NCBI GenBank assembly: GCA_964410665.1
Contig: CAYPIE010000004.1
Location: 1 to 64,000, forward strand
Direction of reading: 5' to 3'
From: CAYPIE01 sp964410665
GTDB lineage: Bacteria > Planctomycetota > Planctomycetia > Gemmatales > Gemmataceae
Length of the DNA: 64,000 bases
A program made the translations under genes and the position numbers. This document shows, piece by piece, positions 1 through 9,800 of this stretch (the first letter of the stretch is position 1; every line of letters starts with the position of its first letter). The notes beneath the pieces are model-generated. The model was not told the origin of the DNA and did no database searches. It was given only the letters and a program-made list of their open reading frames with translations.

Positions 1-545
1 GGATCGACACATCGCCCACCGTCAGCAAACCGTCACCGTTGATGTCACCCACCAAGCGAGGATCCACCAACGCTACACCCGCAAAACCGGCATCGGTACC
101 ACCGGCAACCTGCAGCGTCTCCGTCACGTCACTCACGTTGATTGAACCATCGTTGTTCACATCACCGAAGTAAGCCGCCGCATGCACCGCCGAGTCGCCG
201 ATGCCTCCGATCGAGCCACCGTTGATGCTCACGTTCCCAAGCGTCAGCACTTGGCCCACCGCCGCCGGTGCATCACTGGGAACGCTCGCGACCAGCTCCA
301 CGATCGACAACTCCGTCCCGCTCAATGCGCTGGGGCTGCTGAACGTCACCAACGCCAACCCTTCGGTGCTCGTGTCCACGTTCACCGTCGTACCCGCCGG
401 CAACCCTTCGGCTACCTCGGCACCCGTGATCGTCAGCACCGCCGGATTGTACGCGATCTCCACGCTCAACTCCGTCACACCCGTCGCATCACTCAAACGG
501 ATCGGCAACCCGGCACCGGTGTTCGGAATCACCACCGCTTGACCC
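1..545 (-). repeat. C-terminal cohesin/dockerin module, copy 1 (paralogous to 6945-7489)
   Basis: This stretch encodes the cohesin-like and first dockerin-like units. It matches 6945-7489 at a constant offset of 6944 nt with long near-identical runs. At protein level both copies contain AEVAEGLPAG, NVDTSTEG and GDVNNDGSI. The similarity continues more weakly to about 940 (copy 1) and about 7884 (copy 2). This is a shared domain between two genes, not a mobile element. Confidence 0.8.
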
Positions 546-3500
546 GCAAACCGGGCAAAGTCCGCAACACTCACCACCACGTCGCTGATCGCCGCAACGG
601 TGAACGTCTCCACGTAGTCACCGCCCGGCGTACCGTCGAAGTCACCGTCCAGGGCTTCGCCGTCCGTTCCCACGAACGCATTGGCACCGCTGATCAGCGT
701 CAACGTGTAGTCGCCCGCTTCCAGCACGCCACCCGTCGCCACGAACTGGAAGGTCTGACCCGAACCATCCGGAATCAACGAACCCGACACATCCCCGTTG
801 GGGCCGCTCAGCACCAGGTCCGCTTCGCCAAGATTGCCGTCCTCGTACAGGTTCAGCACCGACACATCCATCGGACGGTCGAAGGCGATCTCCACACCGC
901 TGCTGGTGATCGTCGTGCTCACCGGGACGTCGGTACCGGCTTCGACCACGAAGTTCCAGCCCTCATCGTCCCGGAGTCCGGCCTGACCAATGCTGCCGGT
1001 CACCTGCACGTTGTCGATGGCCCACCACCAGTCGTTGTCAAAGTCCAGATAGCCAAAGCGGTACTGGACGTTGCTGGTGCCGGCCGGAAGAGTCGAGCTG
1101 TAGCTCGGGGTGTCATCAATGCGGTTGAACGCACTGTTCCCACCGCTATTCTCGGTGGTGAACTCGTCGAGAAGCTCCCATTCGCCGCCATCGAAGCGAA
1201 CTTCGATGGTCGCACGCTGCACGTCGTACGGACGGAACGAGGAGTTAAACGACAGGTTCACTTCATCGCCCAACTCGGTGGTCGGGATTTCCGGAGTGGT
1301 CAGGAAGAACATCCCCGCGCGGTTAGGAATGCCGAAGCCATCGTCGTAGGCATCGCCATCGGCAACGACCACCACACCGGTACCACCATTCCAGCGGTCA
1401 CGATCTTGGTTGCCTTGCTGGGCAATCCAGTAGTTCTTGTCCAGGAAGGTGAACCCACCAAATTCTTCACGACCACCCTCGGGTGCGAAAGAGCCGCCCC
1501 AGCCGATGAGTTCACCCAATTCCTGGGCGCGAGCCAGGGTGGTGAAGTCGGACTCATCGTCACCGTCGGACGACAGAAGGCTGTCAAACATGGTCAAGCC
1601 TTCGAAGTCCTGGAACAGCGGGGTTACCGTGCTGACGGTGTCGCCGTTGGCATTCTCAAAGGCACCGAAGTCGACGAGCACATAGTATTCCTCGCCGGCA
1701 GTCAGGGCACTGCTGGGATCGATGGTGACGGTCTCACCGTTGATGCTGACCTGACCCGAGGTGACGTCGATCGACTCGACCAGGGAGTCATCGATGGCCT
1801 GGAAGATCGATACATTGCCAGTTCCGGCAACCACCGGACGATTGAAGGCGATCTCCAGATTGATGCTCGTATCGCTGACACTACTGTCATCGGTCGGGGT
1901 CAAGCTGGTGATGGTCAGAGGCTCGGCAGCTTCGGTGAAGAAGGTCCAAACGCTCTTGGCGCTAATGCCATCGAAGCCGTTACCATCTTCGTCAGTGATG
2001 GCACCGGCGGAGATCTCGACGTACAGGTCCGTGGCAGCCGGCAGGTCGCTGCTCGGATCGATCGTCAGGGTACGACCTTCGAAGTTAACCGCTCCGCTCG
2101 TGACAGAGATGGTTTCGACCGCAGTATCATCTGCCAGGCGGCGGATGGTGATGTCGCCGGTACCGGCCTGGATGTCCTCGTTGAAGCCGATGGTCAGATT
2201 ACTATCAACCGGAACGTTCTGACCACCGTCTAGCGGCAGGTTCGGGCTCAGGTTACGAACTTCTGGAGCGGAAAGGTCCGGCGGCTGGAAGGTCACGACC
2301 AGTCGCGGACGCTGGTCAACCGAAGCGGCCTCGGAAGACTGCCAGTCAACACCGTCGTTGCCGGTCGGGGTAAAGCCCCAGCCGAAGTTCGAGTTGCCAT
2401 CGGCCCAATTCTGCACGGACTCGGTCACATCGAGGTCGGTGATGGAGACCGGAGCCGCGAAGGTGAACAAGGCCGCGGTTGCATCGACGCCGTCACCCTG
2501 GATACCCGGGGTGGCGTTAAACGGGGATTGCCCCAGACCATTCCAGGTGATCTGATCCTCATCCCAGTCCTGGAGCATCTCGTGGATGTTCAGCGGGGTG
2601 CCTGGTCCCGAGATGGTGAACTGCAGGCTGGAGGACAGAATGGTGGACCCCTCTGGGATCTGGCCAATGCCGCTTCCGATGATATCCTCGAACTTGGTCA
2701 AGCCATGGACCGGAGCACCACCGTCGGAGCCGTCAGGGTTGAGCTGGCCGCGGTTGCGGACGCCGGTTGGCGCCTGCCCAGCGGGGTCAGCGTCCTGAGT
2801 GCCCTCGTAGGTCACGCCAGTACCGTTGCCGTTCGCAGTGATTTCACCACCCTGCTGGAAGACCAAAGTCACTTCGGGCTGGCCGCCGACAAAGAAGTTC
2901 CAGGTAGTGCTGTCGTTGAGGCCCAGGAACGGGTTGCCCTGCGCATCAACGAACACAGTTTCGGGAGCACTGACGTAGTAGCCACCATCGTCCAGGGTCA
3001 CTGAGCGATTAATGGTGACCAGGTTGTCGGTGATGACCACCAAATCGGAGGTAACGTCGATGGCCTCGACCACTTGGTCATCGGACAGGTTGCGGACTTC
3101 GATCACACCGGTGCCCTTGAACACGGGCTCCTCGAACTCGATGCTCAGCGTGGTGTCCGGATCGACACCGACGGTCTCATCGGGCGGAGTCAGCTCCACA
3201 ATGCTCGGGGCGTTGCGGGTCTGGAAGGCGAAAGTCGTCGGGTCGGTGACGGCCGCGCTCGGGTTGCCCACCAAGCCGGCCCCGGTCACTTGGATGTCAT
3301 CGACAGCCCACCACCAGTTGTTGCCAGCTTCTTCCATGTCGAAGATCAGCTCGACGCTGGCCGCGCCGGCCGGGTTGCCCAGCTCCAGTTCCACCAACTC
3401 GCTGTAAGCGGTCATCTTCAAGTCTGGACGGCTCTCCTCGGAGCTCCAGGTGAAGTAGGTGGTGGTACCCAGCGAGTTATTCGACTCATCGAAGAACTCG

Positions 3501-5995
3501 CCCCGGAACGCGACCCGCATCACGCCGCCACTGTTTCGGAAGCTCGACAGGAAATTCACCTCGGCGGTGTTTTCCAGGATGCCGTCGAGCGGAATCGGGT
3601 TGGTGCGGACTTCGGCCGTGAGCTGGTTGTTGCCGATGTCGATGAAGTCGTCGTAGGCATCGGGGTCGACCACCATCAGGTTGTTAAATCCATCCTCGAA
3701 CAGGACACGGTTCTGGTTGCCTTGCTGGTTGATCCACCAGTTCTTGTCCAAGACCGAGAAGGGAATATACGGGAAGTCGTCCGAGCTCACCGTGGCGTTG
3801 GTCGGGGTGGTGCGGGTGTCCAGTTCCCAGCCCAGCAGCTCGCCGGCCTCAGTTTGAGCCACGTTGAGGGTGGCGAAATCCCGATTCGGTCGGTCTTCCG
3901 GAGCAGTGTTCTCTGGAGTCCCGGGCACGTTGAGGTCGACCGGGAAGCTGCCCGAGCTGCCAGTGTTGTTGAAGTCCACCACCGGCACGGCCGCGCTTTG
4001 CGGGAACGGCGGCACCTGCGGAGTCGAGCCGTTGATCAGAGCCTCGGCATCCGCCAGGCTGTCGATCGTGGCCCCGGCGGCGACCAGCGTGGTCGCCGTG
4101 ATCTCGCCAACGATGCCCAGTCCCTGGCTGGCATCGCCGATCAGGCGGAAGTCCGCATCGAAACCGGTCTTGTTGCCCGGGGCGTACATCGCTTCGCCGC
4201 CCGACCCACCGCCACGCTCGAAGTAGAAGTACTCGAAGGTGTAGGTCTCACCCGCGGTCAGGTTCGCCACTGGTGACAGGTCCACCGTACCGATCCCACG
4301 AAGCACGTCGGAGCGGATCTGCGTCACGATACTCCCGCTGCCGTCGAAGATCCGCAGTGAGGCACCGTCGTCGGAGGTCAAGCCGAAGGTGTAAGGACCA
4401 GTCTGCTGCACGTCCAGCTGGCCTTCCGCCAGCAGCACGTAGTCGTTCAGGTCGATACCCGCCGCACCGTCGTTGGCGAGTACGGAGTCGCGCATGACCA
4501 GCTCGACACCCTCGAAGTCTTCGACCAGTAGACTGGTGGTGTTGAAGTTCCCGGACAAGTCCAGGAAAGCACCTGGGGACAGGTAGACGTAGGCATCCGT
4601 CGAATCCGGCAGCGCGTTGTCCAGAGTCACAGTGACGGTGTTGCCGTCGATGACCACTTGCGAAGAGTTGACATCCACGCGTTCAAGAACGGTGTCGTCG
4701 AGCAGAACGTTGTCGGTGGTCAGACGAATATCGACGAAGCCATCGATCCCAGCCTGGACCGGCTCATCGAACTCGATCACGATCTGAGGATTGAGCGATA
4801 CACCGGTGGAACCAGGGGCTGGGGTAACACTGACGATCTGCGGGGCATCGCCATCGATACCGGTCGTTGCGAAGTTCCAGCTGGTAAAGCCGGTCAAACC
4901 TTCGAACGGATCACCCGTCCCTGGAGCCGCGACTACTTCGCCCTGGAATTGGACATTGTCGAACGCCCACCAACGGTCATCGTCCTCGGCGCTGAAGTTA
5001 AAGCTGACTTCCGCCGACGAAGCACCCGCCGGGTTCGGCAGCAGCACCGTGATGGTCTCGTTCGTCTCGGTCGCCTTGAAGTTCGCATCCGCCGAATCCG
5101 AAGACCACACCAATACTTCTTCTTCGGCACCACCGTCATACGACACCGTGATCGTCGCTTCCTGCGTCCCGTTCCCGTCGATCACCCAGCTCGAGTCGAA
5201 CGTCACGCGGAGCGAGTTCGCCTCCACACCCGAAAGGTCCAGCGACGGCGTCGTCAAGGTCGTCTCGAAGGTACCACCAGGCGGCTGCGTACCTGGAGGG
5301 TTGGCGAACTGGTTACTCAACGTCCAGCCCCAGTTCGCCGCATCGGCCACCGCAAACGGGGTCCCCTCATCGGCCAGGAACTCGTTCCGTGCACCTTCCC
5401 CACCCGGTGAAGCATTGATGAAGCTGAACTCGTCCCAGAAATTCTCGTCGATGAAGCTCCAGCCATTGAACTCGTTGACACCGTTGGCACCGGTGAAGCT
5501 GCTCGACCAGCCCGTCGGCGGCGTCAACGTGAAGTCACTACCGTCCCCAAGACCTGCCGCTTCGCTCGAGCTGGTCGGACCCAGGTTCACACCATTGAAG
5601 TTCTCGCTGGTCAGGTCCTGCGATGTCGTCAGCGAACGTACCGCACCCGCGTCAATCGTCACATACAGCGGCGTCGCTTCCGGCAGAGCAGATGCTGGGT
5701 CGATCGTCAGCGTGTCACCCGACAGGCTCACCTGACTGGAGGTCACATTGATCGACTCGATCAACGTATCCGTGCCGATCTCCCGGATTGAGATGTTCCC
5801 GCTGCCCACTTCGACGTCACGGTCGAACTGAACCATCAGATTGCTGGCGACATCCACATCGCCGGCATCATCCATCGGCATTAACGTCGAAACGATCGGA
5901 GCGATCGGCGTCACTCGGTCTTCGAGGCTTTCCATTTGTAGGCCCCGCTTGGAAGCCAGGCGGCGATTGCGGTCGTTGCGCGCTGAGTTCAGCAT
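1..5995 (-). CDS. Giant secreted multidomain protein (Ig-like/PA14/DNRLRE/cohesin-dockerin), C-terminus beyond window
   Basis: The reading frame is open for 1998 codons from ATG 5995 to the window edge with no stop, so the C-terminus is missing. AGGAG lies 8 nt before the ATG. The N-terminus is very basic and carries MESLEDRVTP, the planctomycete L-E-x-L-E-D-R-x-x-P export-type motif, at about residues 21-30. Then follow several SbsA/Big_5-like Ig domains (about 32-125, 380-470, 930-1010, 1245-1335, 1360-1450), three related jelly-roll-like segments with WWWAxDxxQxTG endings, a PA14-like domain (about 510-600), a DNRLRE-like domain (about 1040-1235), and a C-terminal cohesin-like domain plus dockerin-like EF-hand repeats (DVNNDGSINVSDV, DINGDGLLTVGDV). 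It is probably a cell-surface or extracellular carbohydrate-binding or adhesive protein. No catalytic domain was recognised. It is paralogous at both ends to the next gene upstream. The domain names are judgements by eye. Confidence 0.85.
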   Translation of the reverse strand, partial: MLNSARNDRNRRLASKRGLQMESLEDRVTPIAPIVSTLMPMDDAGDVDVASNLMVQFDRDVEVGSGNISIREIGTDTLIESINVTSSQVSLSGDTLTIDPASALPEATPLYVTIDAGAVRSLTTSQDLTSENFNGVNLGPTSSSEAAGLGDGSDFTLTPPTGWSSSFTGANGVNEFNGWSFIDENFWDEFSFINASPGGEGARNEFLADEGTPFAVADAANWGWTLSNQFANPPGTQPPGGTFETTLTTPSLDLSGVEANSLRVTFDSSWVIDGNGTQEATITVSYDGGAEEEVLVWSSDSADANFKATETNETITVLLPNPAGASSAEVSFNFSAEDDDRWWAFDNVQFQGEVVAAPGTGDPFEGLTGFTSWNFATTGIDGDAPQIVSVTPAPGSTGVSLNPQIVIEFDEPVQAGIDGFVDIRLTTDNVLLDDTVLERVDVNSSQVVIDGNTVTVTLDNALPDSTDAYVYLSPGAFLDLSGNFNTTSLLVEDFEGVELVMRDSVLANDGAAGIDLNDYVLLAEGQLDVQQTGPYTFGLTSDDGASLRIFDGSGSIVTQIRSDVLRGIGTVDLSPVANLTAGETYTFEYFYFERGGGSGGEAMYAPGNKTGFDADFRLIGDASQGLGIVGEITATTLVAAGATIDSLADAEALINGSTPQVPPFPQSAAVPVVDFNNTGSSGSFPVDLNVPGTPENTAPEDRPNRDFATLNVAQTEAGELLGWELDTRTTPTNATVSSDDFPYIPFSVLDKNWWINQQGNQNRVLFEDGFNNLMVVDPDAYDDFIDIGNNQLTAEVRTNPIPLDGILENTAEVNFLSSFRNSGGVMRVAFRGEFFDESNNSLGTTTYFTWSSEESRPDLKMTAYSELVELELGNPAGAASVELIFDMEEAGNNWWWAVDDIQVTGAGLVGNPSAAVTDPTTFAFQTRNAPSIVELTPPDETVGVDPDTTLSIEFEEPVFKGTGVIEVRNLSDDQVVEAIDVTSDLVVITDNLVTINRSVTLDDGGYYVSAPETVFVDAQGNPFLGLNDSTTWNFFVGGQPEVTLVFQQGGEITANGNGTGVTYEGTQDADPAGQAPTGVRNRGQLNPDGSDGGAPVHGLTKFEDIIGSGIGQIPEGSTILSSSLQFTISGPGTPLNIHEMLQDWDEDQITWNGLGQSPFNATPGIQGDGVDATAALFTFAAPVSITDLDVTESVQNWADGNSNFGWGFTPTGNDGVDWQSSEAASVDQRPRLVVTFQPPDLSAPEVRNLSPNLPLDGGQNVPVDSNLTIGFNEDIQAGTGDITIRRLADDTAVETISVTSGAVNFEGRTLTIDPSSDLPAATDLYVEISAGAITDEDGNGFDGISAKSVWTFFTEAAEPLTITSLTPTDDSSVSDTSINLEIAFNRPVVAGTGNVSIFQAIDDSLVESIDVTSGQVSINGETVTIDPSSALTAGEEYYVLVDFGAFENANGDTVSTVTPLFQDFEGLTMFDSLLSSDGDDESDFTTLARAQELGELIGWGGSFAPEGGREEFGGFTFLDKNYWIAQQGNQDRDRWNGGTGVVVVADGDAYDDGFGIPNRAGMFFLTTPEIPTTELGDEVNLSFNSSFRPYDVQRATIEVRFDGGEWELLDEFTTENSGGNSAFNRIDDTPSYSSTLPAGTSNVQYRFGYLDFDNDWWWAIDNVQVTGSIGQAGLRDDEGWNFVVEAGTDVPVSTTITSSGVEIAFDRPMDVSVLNLYEDGNLGEADLVLSGPNGDVSGSLIPDGSGQTFQFVATGGVLEAGDYTLTLISGANAFVGTDGEALDGDFDGTPGGDYVETFTVAAISDVVVSVADFARFAGQAVVIPNTGAGLPIRLSDATGVTELSVEIAYNPAVLTITGAEVAEGLPAGTTVNVDTSTEGLALVTFSSPSALSGTELSIVELVASVPSDAPAAVGQVLTLGNVSINGGSIGGIGDSAVHAAAYFGDVNNDGSINVSDVTETLQVAGGTDAGFAGVALVDPRLVGDINGDGLLTVGDVSI

Positions 5996-6891
5996 GAAGT
6001 ACACTCCTAGAGAGTTAGTTCAACCATGAAACGAACGCTGATATAATAAACGGAGGGAATGTCAGGCTGGTCGCTCACAGTGATGAGACGATCTCATGAC
6101 ATCTCCTGATACATTCCTCCGGTAATAACGAAGATCCAAAAGTCGATTCGGCCTCAAGGCCCTGTCTTGAACGAGCTTTAAGATCTAGAACGAGTCTCCG
6201 TATTGATATTCAGTGCCAGAATGGAATCCAGCTAGGAATTCAGTTTCAACAACCTTTCTTCCTGTCTTTACAAAGTTCACAATTTTCCCAATCATCCTGA
6301 TCCTGTTGCCTCATACCTGTCTCGCTTGTCAGGTATTGTGCCGAAGTGCCTTATCTCTATCTTAAATCTGCTACAGATCCGTATGAGAAAAAACCAGACT
6401 TATGTAATATCTAGCACCCAACATACCGTTTACCCCCGGAACTCCCCCGTGAACACCAACGATCTACCGGGAAAAACGCAGAAATATGAAGATTGGCGAT
6501 AGATCCGAAATCAACATGTGAGGCCGCAATCGATTACAACGAATCGAGTTAGCGATTGTCTTTTCATTTTGGTTCAGCTGGAGAAAGGTATGGACCTTCC
6601 CAAAGGCTGGAGATACTGCACCATGTTCCCTTCATTCGACAGATTTCTAGTGACGAGATGGATACACCTTAAACCACTACCGAGTTGAGATTCGTTTGTG
6701 TAGGTTTCCACATCAAGTTGGAGGTCCGGTTGCTCGATGATGCTTCAAAATGTTGGATGAAAATGTGGCCGAGAAGTGATCGCCTCGCTGAACCTGCTTC
6801 CCTTTCCTTGTTTCGATGAGGGATCTGTGACAAGCATGGGAGCCCGGTTAACCCCGGGCTCCTAGAGTCGGTGAATCGACGGGAAGTTGGA
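5996..6891. other. Intergenic region between the two giant genes
   Basis: About 900 nt, AT-richer than its surroundings, with no convincing gene on either strand. Reading on the minus strand it holds the 3' hairpin of the upstream gene (6839-6862) and, next to ATG 5995, AT-rich sequence with a TATTAT/TATATC-like -10 candidate near 6040-6050, though no clear -35. A small inverted repeat ATGAGA-cga-TCTCAT lies at 6083-6097. The size suggests that the two giant genes are transcribed separately. Confidence 0.5.
6839..6862 (-). terminator. Candidate transcription terminator hairpin
   Basis: A perfect 9-bp stem, GGAGCCCGG/CCGGGCTCC, closes a 6-nt loop, 30 nt downstream of the stop codon of the 1.9-kilo-residue protein on the minus strand. 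No T-tract follows, so it may act as a 3' stabilising hairpin or a Rho-independent-like element without a U tail. Confidence 0.5.
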
Positions 6892-9800
6892 TTAAGGAAT
6901 CAGCGGGATCTGTGGCACGACCTGGCCGGCAGCGGCCTGGAGCAACAACACGACATCGCCCACCGACACGCTGGCATCGCCATCAATGTCGCTGACTAGC
7001 CGCGGGTCCACCAGCGGCCGCGCGGCAAAGCCGGAGTCCTGCCCCGCGGCCACTTCGAGGGCCTCGGTGACATCGGTAACGCTGATGCTGCCATCGTTGT
7101 TCACATCCCCGAAGTAGGACGCCGCGTGTACCGCCGAGTCGCCAACCGCCGGAATTGCCCCGCCGTTGATGCTCAGGTTGCCAAGCGTCAGCACTTGGCC
7201 CACCGCCGCCGGAGCGTCACCGGGAACGCTCGCGACCAAGTTCACCAGCGACACGTCCGTTCCACTCAACGCACTCGGGCTGCTGAATGTCACCAGCGCG
7301 ATCCCTTCGGTGCTCGTGTCCACGTTCACCGTTGAACCTGCCGGCAATCCTTCGGCCACCTCGGCACCCGTGATCGTCAGCACCGCCGGATTGTACGCGA
7401 GTTCCACGCTCAACTCCGTCACACCGGTCACATCACTCAGGGTGATCGGCAAGCCCGCCCCGGTGTTCGGCACCACCACCGCTTGACCCGCGAAGCGGGC
7501 AAAGTCCGGTAGGCTCACCACCACCTCGCTGATCGCGGACACCGTGAACATCTCCACATAGTCGCCACCTGCAGTGCCATCGGCGTTGCCGTCGAGTAGC
7601 TCGCCGTCGGTGTCAGTGAAGGCGTTGACGGCGCTGACCAAGGTCAGGGTGTAGTCACCCGCAGCCAAGGGCCCCCCAGTAGCCACGAAAGTCATACTCT
7701 GAGCATCTTTTGCAGGAATCAAGGTGCCATTGATCGGTTGGCCATCGGGTCCCAGAAGTACGAGGTCCGGGTCACCGAGCGTACCATCTTCATACAAGTT
7801 CAATTCGCTGAGGCTGATGGGTCGGCTGAACTGCACCACGACACCCGAACTTGTTGGCATGGTACTTTGGACTTGCAAGGTCTGGGGTGCAGCGGACCCA
7901 GCTTGGACGAAGGTAGCCGGACGAATGTCCTGCCGGCCGGCACTATTGCCATCGCCAACCTCGAGATAACCGACGAAGAAGGAGCCGGCAAAACCCGCTA
8001 CCGTTTGCCCAGTGTAGGTTGTGCTGGGGGTCCCACTAAAGCTGCCGGAGATGTTGCCGGCTGCATCCACCGAAATCCCGAGTTCGTACCAATCCGAGGC
8101 AAAGAACTGCTGATCATTATCGCTAAGAGTGATCTGCGCGAGAATGTTGACATTGTTGCCCGGCTCGGAGTTCCCCCCGTCCCCCTCGAGTAGATACAGC
8201 ACCACGCGGTTTTCATCGCGGCCCAAATACCAGGTAACACCGCCGACGGTCCCAACTTGAGTCCCGGCAAAGAAGCCGGCAGGGTCGAGCTGATTGAAGA
8301 TCGGACCTGCGGTACCGATTCCGTAGGCAGTGAAGTCCGAGCGGCCGGATAGACCGACCGTCTCATTGGTATCAATATACACTAGAATATTGAAACTAGC
8401 AGGCTCGGCCTCGGTGGCCTGCAACACGGCATCGGAAACCACCAGGTTGCCGCCACCCGCTGGATCCCAGGCAATGATGGCCGTGTTCCCCTCCGGCGGG
8501 GACGGGATCACATTGGTGTTGAATTCGTTTTCTTCACCAGGATTGATGGTCAACGGCCCAGCGTAGCTGCCCGCAGTAAAGCCCGGGATCGGCGACAGAA
8601 GGCCTAGGGAATCGGCATCGGGTAAGGAGAAGGTGGTGACCACAGAAGGAGCGTTGGTCGTCCCCGGAGTGGCCGGGCGGACACCGAAGTCCAATCCGTT
8701 GAGATCGCGATCCACCCCATCGAGATAGCGGGCAAAGCTCGCCGGTTGGCCATTGGAGGGAGATTCCGCGAACTGCATGTTATCCCAGAATCCGCCGCCG
8801 ATCTCGGACACAACATCATCGGGTAGTGGGAACGCCGGAGCTGGCGTGCTGGTCACTTCCTTGTTGACCTCGACATAAACCGCGTCGATCAAGTTCCCAT
8901 CGGAATCGCGTAGTTCAATCGTCTCATTGCGATTTTCAAATAATCGTCCCCCTGTCCCGAGGGGATTATCCACCACTTGATCCACATTCTGCGTGCCGGG
9001 TAAGCCGAGGACAAAGTACGCGCCCGCAGCAACCTGGGTACCATCGGCGATGGTGTAGACCGGTCCGTTGAGCCCTTCGTTGTTGTAACGATCCCTTGAG
9101 CCAATGATCCATCCACCAAGGTCAATGGTTTCAGAATCCGCGTTATAAATCTCGACAAAGTCACGTAGATCACTTCCCGGGTTATCGAAGACAAACTCGT
9201 TGATGACAACCGCCGGAGCTTCGGCCTGCTGTAATACCGGTGTCACAGGGGTTTCAAAGTCGACCCAGGTGAAGTAAAAGTTGGCATCGGTTAGAGCTGC
9301 ATCCTCGCCGAAGGGATTACTCCCAAGAACCAGTTCACGTATCTGGATGATAAAGTTGCCATTGTCGGGATCGTAGTCATACGACATGAATGCCCGCTCG
9401 GCGAGATTGAGATCCTGTTCGCTGGCACCCGAGACCGTCAACAGCAAGTTGCCGTCCGAGCCGGTCTTGCCCGGGATGGTCAAGGCGTAGGTCCCCACAT
9501 CCTGGCGCTCGAGCGTAAAGTCCCCGGCTCCCCGGATCACGTTTCCGGTCTCCCCCTCGACGGATGCGCCGATCAGGTTCTGGTAACGGAAGTCGACATA
9601 CATGAACTGAAATTCCGCGTCACTGATGTCGGTCAGGAACGCATCATCCAGCTCACTGTCCTCACGAATGGCCACGTCCCAGTGCCCGGTCCCGCCCGGC
9701 ACGACCGCGGCAATGTTGGCGCTGTTATTCGCCGAGTTCGGCGTAACAAAAAGCATGCCGTTTTCCGGCGTGAAGTCGCTCTGGAAGCTGGTGAGATCGA

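Noticed and set aside
182..2233. 683-codon open frame on the plus strand
   Set aside because: Antisense shadow of the giant minus-strand gene; the product is His/Arg/Gln-rich without domains, and the opposite frame encodes clear Ig-like and cohesin/dockerin domains.
3074..4276. 400-codon open frame on the plus strand
   Set aside because: Also antisense to the giant gene; no ribosome site or recognisable domain.
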